Positions 10,874-20,680 of a DNA stretch of 64,000 nucleotides are shown in pieces. The stretch comes from Gerris lacustris. Lineage: Eukaryota; Arthropoda; Insecta; Hemiptera; Gerridae. Every line of letters starts with the position of its first letter. The stretch's first letter is position 1. Where the stretch lies: contig OX578283.1 in NCBI GenBank assembly GCA_951217055.1, positions 32,556,514-32,620,513 of the forward strand, given 5' to 3'. Both the position numbers and the translations under genes were made by a program. The notes below the pieces were generated by a model. That model saw only the letters and a program-made list of their open reading frames with translations, was not told where the DNA came from and ran no database searches.

Positions 10874-12433
10874 ATGATGAGTAGCGAAACCCCCCAGCCT
10901 CGGAAACTGCCGCTACCGGAGGTCCGTCCGGGCACTGAATCTTCCACGGGTGAAGGTGCTATGAGCAACGTGGGCACTATCGTAGCTGTCGGCGATAGTA
11001 GCAGCATGCGATCCGGCAGCCAAAACTCAACAACGGCCGTTGATGGGGGAGACCCTGCCCTCGGCTCGGACAATGTAGAACATGTAGTAAATGAAGAACT
11101 GGCAAGCGAAGGAAAGAAGGAAGAAGAACCTTCATCTTCTCCTCCTTTGGCACCAAGATCAAAGAGACCGAGGGCAGACTTTGTGCCATTACCGGTCAAA
11201 AATAATACGGAATGCTTCACAACTAATTTCCAAAAGTTCTGGACTCTTCACAGGTCAGATGGGGCGTCGTTCAAGATGGTCTCCCCCATTCTTATCCATA
11301 AGCACCTGTCTGCTTTACTGGGAGAAGTGGCATCAGTCACCAAAACTGGAGCTGGGCACCTGGTTGTAGGAATCAACAGCCAGGACCAAGCTCTTAAGCT
11401 GTCGAAGATAAGTTCCCTGGGCACGCTGGGTGTCACTACGTCACCCCATGCCACATTGAACAGCTCTCGTGGGGTTATATTTTGTCAAGACCTCATGAAC
11501 TGTTCAATTGAGGAAATAAAAGAGGACTTAAAAAGCCAAGGTGTGACAGACGTGCGCCAGGTTATGCGCCGTGCTGGGACAGATAAACCGGTCCCAACCG
11601 GCACATACTTCCTCACCTTTAATAGCATTGATCCTCCGGAGCGAATCAGGGTAGCCTTTTATCGCGGGATACGTGTCCGAAGGTACATTCCAGCACCATT
11701 AAGGTGCTTCAAGTGCCTTAAGTTCGGACACGTATCTGCACGCTGCAGGCAGGAGCAGGAAACATGCTCCTGCGGTCGCCAGAGCCACGTTGGCACGGAC
11801 TGTATACGTCCCATGAAGTGTGTCAACTGTGGTGGCGACCATCCATCAAGGTCTACAGACTGCCCTGAGTTTGTTCTGGAGAAGGAAATTCAGAGAATCA
11901 AAGCTATCTATAAGTTGTCATATCCCGAAGCCAAGAAGATGGTTAGGGATAAGGCTTATGCAATGCCTGCGGTTAGTTATGCGGCCAAAGCCGCATCGAG
12001 TAAATCGCAGGCTAGTCGATACCCAAACGGTGAGGAAGTGAACAAGAGAAAAGAATCAGCTAGGAAGGAGAAAGAAATTCAATCTGAAAAGAGGGCCACT
12101 TCTCCAACGAAGTCCTGCTCTCCCTCCCGAGCCAAAGAAGGCTCGAAGACGCCCTCAAAAAGCGGGCGTACCTCTTCCCCTTCTACAAGTGCAACCCGCT
12201 CTGGAAGAGAGCGTGGTTGCAATACTTCCCCTCCCGGGAAGTTCGTCGCAAACCCGCGGCCCAAGAGGACTCGTCGAACCGGGGAGGAAAGCCCGGCAAG
12301 GAGTCACGAGCCTGAGGATATCGACGAGAGCGGGGACGAGGTTTCACCAGCAGTCCCCAAAAAACCAAAGAAGAGAAAAGTGGGCTGGGCCAAAGGTAGG
12401 CCCAGGAAACCTAAAAACCCACTTAAAAAGTAA
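10874..12433 (+). CDS. LINE ORF1, gag-like nucleic-acid-binding protein
   Basis: 519 residues from the first ATG (MMSSETPQ). The open frame extends 18 bases upstream but without an ATG. After a low-complexity N-terminus, a globular part at about residues 90-270 looks like the RRM-like fold usual in I/Jockey ORF1 proteins (inferred from position and pattern). Three zinc knuckles follow: CFKCLKFGHVSARC at about 278, CSCGRQSHVGTDC at about 298 and CVNCGGDHPSRSTDC at about 316. The C-terminal third is Ser/Lys/Arg-rich and ends in clustered basic residues with PKKPKKRKVG, a likely nuclear localisation signal. The protein should coat the LINE RNA. No frameshift or stop is seen. Its stop codon directly abuts the ORF2 ATG. 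Confidence 0.92.
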   Translation: MMSSETPQPRKLPLPEVRPGTESSTGEGAMSNVGTIVAVGDSSSMRSGSQNSTTAVDGGDPALGSDNVEHVVNEELASEGKKEEEPSSSPPLAPRSKRPRADFVPLPVKNNTECFTTNFQKFWTLHRSDGASFKMVSPILIHKHLSALLGEVASVTKTGAGHLVVGINSQDQALKLSKISSLGTLGVTTSPHATLNSSRGVIFCQDLMNCSIEEIKEDLKSQGVTDVRQVMRRAGTDKPVPTGTYFLTFNSIDPPERIRVAFYRGIRVRRYIPAPLRCFKCLKFGHVSARCRQEQETCSCGRQSHVGTDCIRPMKCVNCGGDHPSRSTDCPEFVLEKEIQRIKAIYKLSYPEAKKMVRDKAYAMPAVSYAAKAASSKSQASRYPNGEEVNKRKESARKEKEIQSEKRATSPTKSCSPSRAKEGSKTPSKSGRTSSPSTSATRSGRERGCNTSPPGKFVANPRPKRTRRTGEESPARSHEPEDIDESGDEVSPAVPKKPKKRKVGWAKGRPRKPKNPLKK

Positions 12434-15400
12434 ATGGGGACTAATGCTCTACTGCAGTGGAATCTGTGCGGGCTAAGAAGCCATTTTCCAGAGGTGCGGC
12501 GTCTCTTACAGGACCACAACCCGTATGCTCTGGCACTGCAAGAAACAAAGTTAAGCCCGACACAGAACTTCAATCTACGCGGGTACCGGATCTTCAGGAA
12601 AGATGTATTACCAGCAGAAGGAGGTCGGGCGCACGGTGGAGTCGCCTTATTGGTAAAGGAGAACATACCAGTCTCCTCTATTCCGCTCAGAACTCCCCTC
12701 CAGGCGGTGGCGGTGAGAATTGAAGCTCCTCTCGCCGTCACCCTTTGCAGTCTTTATCTCCCAGATCAGAGGTGGAACGGTAATGATCTCCAAGATCTAC
12801 TTCACCAGCTACCAGCGCCTCTGATCCTAATGGGAGATTTTAATGCTCACAATCCCTGGTGGGGATCCGCATCACTCACTCCAAAGGGGAGGCTGGTAGA
12901 GGAGGTAATGGGACGTTCCAGCCTCATCCTTCTCAACACCGGTGCGCCCACGCACATGACCTTGAGTACCGGTACCCTGTCAGCCATAGATTTAACATTT
13001 GCATCTCCAGCTTTGGCTATGGCGGTAGATTGGAGCCCCTGTAGTGAGCTTTATCAAAGCGACCACTACCCGCTCTCAATCACTATGGGGCCGCCACCCA
13101 TACGTACCGTCTCAAGACCCGTATGGGACCTACGACGAGCCGACTGGGAGGCTTATCAAGCGGGCTGCGTCCTACCAGAACTAACTGGAGACGTGGATGC
13201 AGATACATCCAATTTCTGCATCGCTCTCCATGAAGCAGCGAGGACAGCCGTTCCACGGAAATGGGTCGGAGGGACCAGCAAACATAGCCGTTCCGTCCCA
13301 TGGTGGAACGATGACTGTAAACGGGCGAACAGGGCCAAGAAACGGGCCCTTAATAAATTCAAGAGACAGCCTTCAGACGAAAACCTTATAACGCTAAAGA
13401 GATGCCGGGCCGTTGAACGACGCATAACAAGAAAGGCCAAGAGGGATTCATGGCGGGCCTATGTGTCTACTCTCACGGCGTCAACACCGGCATCGGAAAT
13501 ATGGAATAAGGTGAAGGCTGTCGCAGGCAAGCATCGGCCTTCGCCGAGTCCCATGCTAAAGGTCGATGGTCAGGTATACACCAGCGAGTTGGAGGTGGCG
13601 AACATCTTTGTTAAGCACTACGCCGCCGCCTCCTCAACTCTAGCTTATTCAGAGAGGTTCCAAAGGTTGAAAAGGGAGGCGGAGGAAGTCAATCTAGTTC
13701 CGGACTTATCGCTAAATCAAGGGGTTGATTCCCCTTTCACGCGTCCGGAACTAGATCGAGCATTGTCTCGATCAAAAGACTCCGCCTCGGGCATAGATGA
13801 CATCCCCCATGCCCTCCTGAGGAACCTCGCTGAGCGGGGAAAGTTCGCCCTGCTCAAACTCTTTAATAAAATTTGGGCTGCTGGTGTATACCCAAAAAGC
13901 TGGCGAGAGGCCATAGTCGTCCCTCTCCCAAAGGAGGGAAAGGACCACAATAGTCCCAACGGCTATCGACCTATCTCCCTGACATGTTGTATGGCAAAGC
14001 TAATGGAATCCATTGTGAATTACAGACTGAACTGGTACCTCGAGCGTCATCAGCTTCTGGCTCCCAGTCAGGCGGGGTATCGAAGGCATCATTCGACAGT
14101 CGATCAGCTTGCTCTCCTCGAAAAGTCAATTCAAGACGCTTTTCTGAGGAGAGATCATGTGATCGGCGTCTTTTTCGACCTTGAAAAGGCCTTCGACACC
14201 GCCTGGCGTTTTAACATTATAAGGCGCCTACACGCTTGGGGTATTCAGGGAAGGATGTTCGCTTTCATCAGTGGATTCCTGACGGAAAGAGTGTTCAGGG
14301 TCAGAGTAGGAACAACGCTCTCTGACCCGGAAATTCAAGAAAATGGAACACCACAGGGGTCCGTCCTGAGTGCAACGCTCTTCTCGGTCGCCGCCAATGA
14401 CATAGTTTCCAGCATCCCGCCCGAGGTCAAAGCATCACAATACGTGGATGACCTCGGGCTCTTTTTGGCGGGTTTCGACCGGGAAGAAGTCAGGGAGAAG
14501 ATGCAAGCGGCAATCGACGCGGTGGCGGGGAAAGCCGACGACATCGGCTTTCGCTTCTCCCCCACCAAGACGATATGCGTACACTTCTGCCGCTTGCGAA
14601 GGGAACACGTAGCACCCGAGCTGTTCCTTCATGGGGCTCGGCTGGAGTACAAGGACTCAGCCCGCTTTCTCGGACTGATCTTCGACTCCCAGCTGAGATG
14701 GAAAGCACATATATCGGATCTGGTTCAGCGCTGCAAAAAGGACATAAATATTATCAAAGTCCTTGCTCATCTTAGATGGGGCGCGGACCGGACCACGTTA
14801 ATTAGAATTTTATGCACACTGGTCCGGTCCAAAATGGACTACGGCAGTGGAGTTTACGGCTCAGCGCGGAAGTCCTGGCTCCTGCCTCTAGACAGGGTCT
14901 TTCATCATGGATTAAGGCTTGCTCTCGGCGCTTTTCCAACCACCAACGCTCTGGCTCTTCACGTCGAGGCCGGAGTGCTGCCAATGCCATATCGCCGGGA
15001 GCAGATGACCCTGTCCTTCGCCGAGGCAGTGAGAGCCAAGGTAGGACACTTCCTGCACGAGGAATTTTTTGGAGAGAATGCGCTGAGCCCCGAGTACGAA
15101 TGGCTAAGTACGCGGACTCGGCCACTGCCGGTAAGAGCTCGTGAGCTGAGACAGAGGTCCGGAATCCCAGAGACCGAGGTGATCAGTTGGGTCACCCCAG
15201 AGCTACCCCAATGGGAGGGGCCGGACCTCGCGTTCCATCTTCGGCTTGCCAGACTGCCTCGAGAGACAACTTCTCAGGCAGAGTACGAGCAAGGACTCTT
15301 CGAGATCCTAGCCCGGTACCAGGGTCGTAGGGTCTTCTATACGGATGGCTCCAAATCAAGAGAGGGGACGGGGTGCGCCCTGCACTCAAGAACGGAGACA

Positions 15401-16135
15401 AGATCCTGGTCTTTGTCTCCGGTTGCAGGTGTGTACACCGCCGAGCTTCGAGCCATCGAGAAGACCCTTGAACTGTGCGTGGAGAACGTCGACGAGAGCG
15501 TAGTCATTTGTTCCGACTCGCTCTCCGCTCTCCACGCCCTGCAAGACAAGTTCAGCAACGACCCAGTCATAGTTAAAATTTACAGCCACGCACGAAACCT
15601 AAGCTTATCAGAGAAGTGCGTGGCTTTAGTGTGGGTACCGGGGCATGTCGGCATCGCAGGCAACGAGGCGGCCGATGAAGCCGCCAAGCGTGGGGCCGCG
15701 GCGGAGGTGGTGGACCTAGCTCCCGTCCGGCTAGACGATGCCAAGACGGCAGTTGTCAACGCCGTCTGGCGTAACTGGCAATCAGCCTGGGAGCAGGTCC
15801 CCACCCAGCTAAGAAGAATCAAAACTAAAGTGAGGACGACGCAAGCAGATATAACTCTATCAAGGAGAGAAAGTGTCGTCCTCACGCGCTTGAGAAGCGG
15901 CCACACGCAGCTGACGCATGGGCACCTCTTAATTAATGAGCGTGCCCCTCGATGCCGGCACTGCGGGATCGCAGCGCTGACGGTGAGTCACATAATCGAA
16001 GAATGCGACTCACTAGCAGATCTGAGGACGGAGTGCCAGGTCCCAGCGAACCTGGCCAATGCCTTAGCTGAGGAGTCGAACGTTCAGCCAGTCCTGACAT
16101 TTTTTAGAAGAGCAGGACTCTATGAACTTGTGTAA
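12434..16135 (+). CDS. LINE ORF2: endonuclease, reverse transcriptase, RNase H
   Basis: 1233 residues, uninterrupted. The N-terminal APE-like endonuclease (about 1-230) has LQWNLCGLRS, LQETKL, GDFNAHNPWW (D at about 135) and SDHYPL (H at about 211). The reverse transcriptase (about 440-760) has NGYRPISLTCC, FFDLEKAFDTAW, GTPQGSVLS and the catalytic YVDD at about 670-673. RNase H (about 965-1100) begins FYTDGSK (D at about 971), with AELRAIE, CSDSLSAL and WVPGHVGIAGNEAADEAA. A C-terminal CX2CX7HX4C motif starts at about 1174. The protein nicks the target, primes cDNA synthesis there and removes the RNA template. The start follows the ORF1 stop with no gap (TAAATG), suggesting termination-reinitiation. 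All catalytic motifs I can check are intact. Confidence 0.95.
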   Translation: MGTNALLQWNLCGLRSHFPEVRRLLQDHNPYALALQETKLSPTQNFNLRGYRIFRKDVLPAEGGRAHGGVALLVKENIPVSSIPLRTPLQAVAVRIEAPLAVTLCSLYLPDQRWNGNDLQDLLHQLPAPLILMGDFNAHNPWWGSASLTPKGRLVEEVMGRSSLILLNTGAPTHMTLSTGTLSAIDLTFASPALAMAVDWSPCSELYQSDHYPLSITMGPPPIRTVSRPVWDLRRADWEAYQAGCVLPELTGDVDADTSNFCIALHEAARTAVPRKWVGGTSKHSRSVPWWNDDCKRANRAKKRALNKFKRQPSDENLITLKRCRAVERRITRKAKRDSWRAYVSTLTASTPASEIWNKVKAVAGKHRPSPSPMLKVDGQVYTSELEVANIFVKHYAAASSTLAYSERFQRLKREAEEVNLVPDLSLNQGVDSPFTRPELDRALSRSKDSASGIDDIPHALLRNLAERGKFALLKLFNKIWAAGVYPKSWREAIVVPLPKEGKDHNSPNGYRPISLTCCMAKLMESIVNYRLNWYLERHQLLAPSQAGYRRHHSTVDQLALLEKSIQDAFLRRDHVIGVFFDLEKAFDTAWRFNIIRRLHAWGIQGRMFAFISGFLTERVFRVRVGTTLSDPEIQENGTPQGSVLSATLFSVAANDIVSSIPPEVKASQYVDDLGLFLAGFDREEVREKMQAAIDAVAGKADDIGFRFSPTKTICVHFCRLRREHVAPELFLHGARLEYKDSARFLGLIFDSQLRWKAHISDLVQRCKKDINIIKVLAHLRWGADRTTLIRILCTLVRSKMDYGSGVYGSARKSWLLPLDRVFHHGLRLALGAFPTTNALALHVEAGVLPMPYRREQMTLSFAEAVRAKVGHFLHEEFFGENALSPEYEWLSTRTRPLPVRARELRQRSGIPETEVISWVTPELPQWEGPDLAFHLRLARLPRETTSQAEYEQGLFEILARYQGRRVFYTDGSKSREGTGCALHSRTETRSWSLSPVAGVYTAELRAIEKTLELCVENVDESVVICSDSLSALHALQDKFSNDPVIVKIYSHARNLSLSEKCVALVWVPGHVGIAGNEAADEAAKRGAAAEVVDLAPVRLDDAKTAVVNAVWRNWQSAWEQVPTQLRRIKTKVRTTQADITLSRRESVVLTRLRSGHTQLTHGHLLINERAPRCRHCGIAALTVSHIIEECDSLADLRTECQVPANLANALAEESNVQPVLTFFRRAGLYELV

Positions 16136-16201
16136 CACCTCAGCAGAGCATAGGTAGTTAGGGTTTCGTTTTTGTCCATTTATTGTCTTTTAGGTTAGGA
16201 T

Positions 16202-16295
16202 AGGATCTGCTACCACCATCCCCGGCTATATATTTCGTCCGGCAGTGATGGTGGGTTCCCAAGGGCCACTCTTGGCAGTAGGGAGGCAGATTCCT
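16202..16295 (+). other. 3' UTR structured module 1 (three-helix junction)
   Basis: Outer stem 16202-16210 with 16286-16295 (one bulge). Inner stem about 16213-16220 with 16247-16254 (CCACCATC / GATGGTGG), capped by CCGG at 16222 pairing with CCGG at 16239. Side stem TCCC 16257-16260 with GGGA 16281-16284. An alternative side pairing, CCAAG/CTTGG, is also possible. First of four modules with the same layout in the LINE 3' UTR. Confidence 0.7.
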
Positions 16296-16390
16296 TAATT
16301 TTATTTATTTATTTGCATATTTATTTATTTATTTATTTTAATTTAGATTTAGGTAATTAGTCTATAGAAATTTTAACCTTAGTTTTAGTA

Positions 16391-16489
16391 CCGGTCTCCG
16401 TTACCGTCTGCCCCGTTTATATGTTCCACGCGGCAGGCAGACGGGTTTCCTTTCCATTGTATCCAGAGTGGAGGGAAGGCGGTGACCGG
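16391..16489 (+). other. 3' UTR structured module 2 (three-helix junction)
   Basis: Outer stem starts CCGGTC at 16391 and closes with GACCGG at 16484-16489. Inner stem CCGTCTGCC at 16404-16412 pairs with GGCAGACGG at 16436-16444, nine perfect pairs. The side stem pairs TTCC and TCCA with TGGA and GGAA at about 16447-16477. Paired bases differ from module 1 while pairing is kept. Confidence 0.7.
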
Positions 16490-16660
16490 ATATTGTGATA
16501 TTAGTATTAGGTTTAGCATATAGGAACAATACTAGTTACCATGTATTATATTAATGTTAGGATTAGTAATATGTGATATTAGGTCAGTATTAATTTATTT
16601 ATTCAGCTGTGATACTAGGTTAGGTAAATTTTAATCTTAGTTTATATATTTAGATTAGGA

Positions 16661-16753
16661 CTGGTTTCGCTACCACTCTCCCCGGCTATATTTTTCGTCC
16701 GGCAGGAAGAGTGGGTTCCTTTTGTGATTCATTCATAAAGGAGGCGAGATCAG
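16661..16753 (+). other. 3' UTR structured module 3 (three-helix junction)
   Basis: Outer stem CTGGTTTCGC at 16661-16670 with GCGAGATCAG at 16744-16753, ten pairs of which two are G-U. Inner stem CCACTCT at 16673-16679 with AGAGTGG at 16708-16714, again capped by CCGG/CCGG. Side stem CCTTT/AAAGG between 16718 and 16742. Confidence 0.7.
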
Positions 16754-16834
16754 GAAGCTTTGTGATACTAGGATTAGGTTTATCTGTGATACTAGGATTA
16801 GTCTTTTAATGTCTTTGTCTCAGCTAGTATAGGG

Positions 16835-16929
16835 CTGTCCTCATTACCATCTGCCCCTCGCTTACTACTTGCTCTCGGGGTAGATGGGTTCCCTTGTAGC
16901 TAATTCTGGGCTCAGGGAGGTGAGGACAG
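16835..16929 (+). other. 3' UTR structured module 4 (three-helix junction)
   Basis: Outer stem CTGTCCTCA at 16835-16843 with TGAGGACAG at 16921-16929, nine perfect pairs. Inner stem CCATCTGCCCC at 16847-16857 with GGGGTAGATGG at 16877-16887, eleven pairs with one G-U. Side stem CCCT/AGGG within 16890-16918. It has the same GGGTTCC linker after the inner stem as the other modules. Confidence 0.7.
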
Positions 16930-17535
16930 TAGTAAAGTCTCTGCTGAGAGCTAACCTACGTCCGCTTGACAGATGCTCTTTGGATATTGTAGCACCCCCC
17001 GGCAGTCCATCAGCTGACAGCCGGTCGTAGGCGTGGCTGCCTCGTTGGTTCTTAGGGTTCTCTGGGGTCACGCCTCCCTGGGAGTGGTTGCCGGGAGCGA
17101 AGGTAAACTTGACGGAGGCGGGGGAACCGGGTCGAACGGTAATCGTCTTGGGGGATGGCTGCTTCTGGGGGGCCTTGGGAGTCGCGGGGTGGTCTTCGGT
17201 CTCGGCCGGTAGAATAACCAAAGGTCAGCACCGGCATCGATGGACTGCAACCCTCCTCCCTCAGACAGGTGCTAAGGAACCAGGAGGACTAAGGGGGGTG
17301 ATGGAAAAGGGTCCTCCCCTACAGACACTAAAGCTTTCTTAGTGGAGTAGCAATAGTGGAGGACCGACAAACTGTCCCGGCGCCAATAGCCGATTAACAA
17401 TCGGCTGACGCGCCTTTGGGGGAAGGGAGACGGGTTTAGTCGGTAGGGCTGCATTGCAAACACCAGCGAGTCCGACACTCCACATACCGTGAAATAGGTA
17501 TGTGGGTTAGGTCGTAAAATGACTTCCAACTCCCT

Positions 17536-17540
<5 letters not shown>
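16930..17540 (+). other. Distal LINE 3' UTR
   Basis: GC-rich, non-coding end of the LINE between the last structured module and the poly(A). Short frames occur on both strands without recognisable domains and overlap each other. No AATAAA is evident just before the A tract. The tail probably reflects the reverse-transcribed poly(A) or a genomic A tract. Confidence 0.55.
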
Positions 17541-17566
<26 letters not shown>

Positions 17567-17770
17567 TATATATAATTATATAATATAATTATATTATATT
17601 ATAATTAAATTATAATAATTATAATAATTATAAAAATTATAAAAATTATAAAAATTATAAAAATTAAAAAAATTATAATAATTATAATAATTATAAAGGT
17701 ATTATAAGGATTATATATTAGATTAATATATTAGATTATATATATAGATTATATATAAGGATTATAATAG
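17567..17770. repeat. AT-rich simple DNA after the LINE
   Basis: AATTATAAT, AAAATTAT and ATTAGATTATAT words with no coding potential. It resembles the AT-rich DNA immediately 5' of the LINE, as expected if the LINE inserted into one AT tract. Confidence 0.85.
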
Positions 17771-19138
17771 GTCCTAGGTAATATAGGAACTTAGACCTAT
17801 AGGACCTAGGTCCTATAAATCCTAGGTCCTATAGGACCTAGGTCCTATAAATCCTTGGTCCTATAGGTCCTAGGTCCTATAGTCCTAGGTTGTAGGTCCT
17901 ATAGGTCCTAGGTAATATAGGTCCTTAGACCTATAGGTCCTAGGTCCTAGGTCTTAGGTCCTAGGTCGAAGGTCCTAGGTCCTAGGTCCAAGGCCCTAGA
18001 CCTTAGGTCCTAGGTCTGTGGTTGTTGTGTGGTTGTGGTGATGGTTGTGGATGTGGTGATGGTTGTGGTTGTGGTGATAGTTGTGGTTGTGGTGATAGTT
18101 GTGGTTGTGGTGATGGTTGTGGTTGTGGTGTTGGTGATGGTTGTGGTCTAAGGTCCTATATTACCCAAGACCAGTAGGTCCTAGGACCTAAGACCCATGG
18201 GTCCTAGGTCGTAGGTCATGTAGGTCCTAGGTCGTAGGTCCTATAGGTCCTAGGTAATATAGGAACTTAGACCTATAGGACCTAGGTCGTATAAATCCTA
18301 GGTCCTATAGGACCTAGGTCTCATAAATCCTTGGTCCTATAGGTCCTAGGTCCTATAGTCCTAGGTTGTAGGTCCTATAGGTCCTAGGTAATATAGGTCC
18401 TTAGACCTATAGGTCCTAGGTCCTAGGTCTTAGGTCCTAGGTCGAAGCTCCTAGGTCCTAGGTCCAAGGCCCTAGACCTTAGGTCCTAGGTCTGTGGTTG
18501 TTGTGTGGTTGTGGTGATGGTTGTGGATGTGGTGATGGTTGTGGTTGTGGTGATAGTTGTGGTTGTGGTGATAGTTGTGGTTGTGGTGATGGTTGTGGTT
18601 GTGGTTTTGGTGATGGTTGTGGTCTAAGGTCCTATATTACCCAAGACCAGTAGGTCCTAGGACCTAAGACCCATGGGTCCTAGGTCGTAGGTCATGTAGG
18701 TCCTAGGTCGTAGGTCCTATAGGTCCTAGGTAATATAGGAACTTAGACCTATAGGACCTAGGTCGTATAAATCCTAGGTCCTATAGGACCTAGGTCCTAT
18801 AAATCCTTGGTCCTATAGGTCCTAGGTCCTATAGTCCTAGGTTGTAGGTCCTATAGGTCCTAGGTAATATAGGTCCTAGGTCCTAGGTCTTAGGTCCAAG
18901 GTCGAAGGTCCTAGGTCCTAGGTCCAAGGCTCTAGACCTTAGGTCCTAGGTCCAAGGCCCTAGACCTCAGGTCCTAGGTCTGTGGTTGTTGTTGTGGTTG
19001 TGGTGATGGTTGTGGTTGTGGTGATGGTTGTGGTTATGGTGATAGTTGTGGTTGTGGTGATGGTTGTGGTTGTGGTTTTGGTGATGGTTGTGGTCTAAGG
19101 TCCTATATTACCCAAGACCTATAGGTCCTAGGTCCTAG
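17771..19138. repeat. 476-bp tandem repeat rich in CCTAGG / CCTATAGG palindromes
   Basis: Three units begin with the same word (GTCCTAGGTAATATAGGAAC) at 17771, 18247 and 18723, a period of 476 bp. The third is rearranged. Each unit has a palindrome-dense AGGTCCTATAGGACCTAGG part, an embedded (GGTTGTGGTGAT)n block of about 130 bp and the word CTAAGGTCCTATATTACCCAAGACC. This last word also punctuates the satellite to the right, so the two arrays share material. Confidence 0.9.
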
Positions 19139-19507
19139 GATGGTGGTTTTAGTATTTTGTGGTTATGGTTGTAGTATTTGTTGTGGTTGTGGTTGTGGTT
19201 TTGGCTGTGGTTGTTGTTGTGGTTGTGGTGGTGGTTGTGGTTGTGGTGATAGTTGTGGTTGTGGTATTTCTTGTGGTTGCGGTTATTGTATTTTTTGTGG
19301 TTATGGTGATGGTAGTTGTTGTGGTTGTGGTTGTGGTTGTGGTTGTGGAATGATTGTGGTGGTGGGTGTGGTTGTGGTTGTGGTTATTGTATTTGTTGTG
19401 GTTGTGGTAATGGTTGTGGTTGATGTTGTGGTTGTAGTGATGGTTGTGGTTGTGGCTATGGTTGTGGTTGTAGGTATGGTTGAGGTTATGGTGATAGTCG
19501 TTCTTCT

Positions 19508-19939
19508 AAGAAAAATCTAGTTTCTGAGGAGCTATAAAAACAAAAATATCGGGCTTGATCACCGCCGGGTTAGAATTATTTAATATTAAATGTTCTTATA
19601 ATAAAAAAGTAACCACAAAAATCCGAAACAAATGACAAAGTGAAATTACTGGACTAATTAATTATCTACTCGTATATAATACCATGTCATATAACTTTAT
19701 AAAATTCGTCATTAAAGAATGATGACTATATCATTTGTTACTATTAATAAAGTTGGGAGTAAAGATTTAAAATTATGAAGAGAAACGAAACAAAAAATGA
19801 CCTACGAGTACCTAAACATTTAGGTTTTCATAGATTTGGGTTAATTCCTTTAAAAAAACAAAAGAAACATTATACCTAATAGCTGCTACTATACATTCAT
19901 TGACCTACAATTTTCAGTCTTAAATTACTCCTATAATAT

Positions 19940-19943
<4 letters not shown>
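19508..19943 (+). repeat. Satellite spacer 1, short (S) type
   Basis: S-type diagnostic words GATCACCGCCGGGTTAG and CATTCATTGACC. It has small private variants (AATATTAAATG, AAAGTGAAATT). No open frame of note. Confidence 0.85.
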
Positions 19944-20015
<72 letters not shown>

Positions 20016-20680
20016 GGTTGTGGTTGTGGTTGTGGTTGTGGTGTGGTTGTAGTTGTGGTTGTGGTTGTGGTTGTGGCTGTGGTGTGGTTGTGGTTGTGGT
20101 TGTGGTTGTGGTTGTGATTGTGGTTGTGGTTGTGGTTGTGGTGATAGTTGTGGTTGTGGTGATAGTTGTGGTTGTGGTGATGGTTGTGGTTGTGGTTTTG
20201 GTGATGGTTGTGGTCTAAGGTCCTATATTACCCAAGACCTATAGGTCCTAGGTCCTAGGATGGTGGTTTTAGTATTTTGTGGTTATGGTTGTAGTATTTG
20301 TTGTGGTTGTGGTTTTGGCTGTGGTTGTTGTTGTGGTTGTGGTGGTGGTTGTGGTTGTGGTGATGGTTGTGGTGATAGTTGTGGTTGTGGTATTTCTTGT
20401 GGTTGCGGTTATTGTATTTGTTGTGGTTGTGGTGATGGTAGTGGTTGTGGTTGTGGTTGTGGTTGTGGTTGTGGAATGATTGTGGTGGTGGGTGTGGTTG
20501 TGGTTGTGGTTATTGTATTTGTTGTGGTTGTGGTAAAGGTTGTGGTTGTGGTTGTGGTTGTAGTGATGGTTGTGGTTGTGGTGATGGTTGTGGTTGTGGT
20601 TGTGGTGATGGTTGTGGTTGTGGTTGTGGTGATGGTTGTGGTTGTGGTTATGGTTGAGGTTGTGGTGATAGTCGTTCTTC

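Larger units (their letters stand above)
10232..17565 (+). mobile_element. Full-length LINE, I-group type, apparently intact
   Basis: Seven-kilobase non-LTR retrotransposon with 5' UTR, two long intact frames (10874-12433 and 12434-16135), a 1.4-kb 3' UTR and a 25-base poly(A) at 17541-17565. ORF2 has APE-type endonuclease, reverse transcriptase and RNase H in the order typical of the I/LOA-type lineages. The Jockey lineage lacks RNase H. The 12-base word ATATATATAATT abuts both ends (10220-10231 and 17566-17577) and may be the target-site duplication, but the flanks are AT-rich enough for chance. GC content is far above that of both flanks. Boundaries are inferred from composition and the candidate duplication. 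Confidence 0.88.
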
